Of a stretch of DNA of 64,000 nt, positions 63,929 to 64,000 are shown piece after piece. The notes beneath the pieces are model-generated. The model was not told where the DNA came from. It did no database searches and saw only the letters and a program-made list of their open reading frames with translations. Position 1 is the stretch's first letter; each line of letters begins with the position of its first letter. The position numbers were made by a program, and so were the translations under genes. Origin of the DNA: Pseudorhodoferax sp. Leaf267 (GTDB taxonomy: Bacteria; Pseudomonadota; Gammaproteobacteria; Burkholderiales; Burkholderiaceae_C); assembly GCF_001422405.1 (NCBI RefSeq), contig NZ_LMMV01000003.1, positions 111,489-175,488 of the forward strand, given 5' to 3'.

Positions 63929-64000
63929 TTACGCGCGCTCGATCGTGAGGGCCACACCCATGCCGCCGCCGATGCACAGGGACGCGATGCCCTTCTTGGC
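63929..64000 (-). CDS. phaA: Acetyl-CoA acetyltransferase, C-terminal fragment
   Basis: The last 23 residues of a thiolase (KKGIASLCIGGGMGVALTIERA) end in TAA. The glycine-rich block with its catalytic cysteine is the C-terminal signature of biosynthetic thiolases, and the position before phaB supports PhaA, which condenses two acetyl-CoA. The rest lies beyond the right edge of the window. Confidence 0.92.
   Translation of the reverse strand, partial: AKKGIASLCIGGGMGVALTIERA

Overview
The window is a GC-rich chromosomal segment of a betaproteobacterium, most likely family Comamonadaceae. This rests on the protein types (CysTWA, PhaAB with a phasin-like protein, Bug-type binding protein, YnbA-D-type lipid operon), the very high GC codon use, and short GC-rich intergenic repeats of a kind I associate with that family. 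Coding density is very high and no gene-free stretch reaches 300 bases. I see no tRNA, rRNA, CRISPR array or insertion sequence.

Layout. 1-6286: end of an IclR-type regulator, then a sulfate-uptake locus (periplasmic binding protein, CysT, CysW, CysA), an OmpW porin and a second sulfate-binding protein; both binding-protein genes carry the same dyad about 70 bases upstream. 6335-12205: HDOD protein, PPK2 polyphosphate kinase, DHA2 exporter, Crp-type regulator, tannase-family lipoprotein. 12324-15616: ECF sigma factor and membrane partner, divergent from a vWA lipoprotein. 15613-17126: a GAF-Fis protein that looks like NifA without its ATPase, and a histidine phosphatase. 17185-21226: a GntR/HutC regulator divergent from a Bug protein, a TauE/SafE permease and an amidohydrolase. 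21391-21982: vapC beside a frameshifted vapB. 22180-28741: a six-gene amino-acid/amine operon (two LysE exporters, EamA, aminotransferase, GST, PhzF) divergent from a MocR regulator with a striking operator. 28845-35417: NCS2 permease, DUF2164, MFS exporter, rhomboid protease, RuvB. 35513-41324: a tightly overlapping secondary phospholipid operon related to E. coli ynbABCD with an added PlsC-type acyltransferase. 41445-42746: a carbonic-anhydrase-like protein with a changed metal ligand.

42765-51470 is the most interesting part. It holds a peptide-export cluster: a peptidase-containing ABC exporter, an HlyD adaptor, a cysteine-rich protein, and two small peptides that each carry a double-glycine leader. 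One peptide (45 residues) lies in a gap that a conventional gene call would miss and is flanked by two perfect hairpins. A divergent LuxR-type response regulator, a multi-membrane-span histidine kinase and a phospholipase-D-like protein adjoin it. No known peptide-modifying enzyme is visible, so this may be an undescribed bacteriocin- or signal-peptide system.

51487-64000: glutaminase, several small genes, a tandem pair of secreted trypsin-like/TPR proteins in which the first copy has lost all three catalytic residues and carries two frameshifts, a DctB/DctD-type two-component system, and a PHB locus (phasin-like protein, phaB, end of phaA). Three separate single-base frameshifts occur in the window (vapB and two in the pseudo-protease), so base-calling error must be excluded before any is taken as biological.
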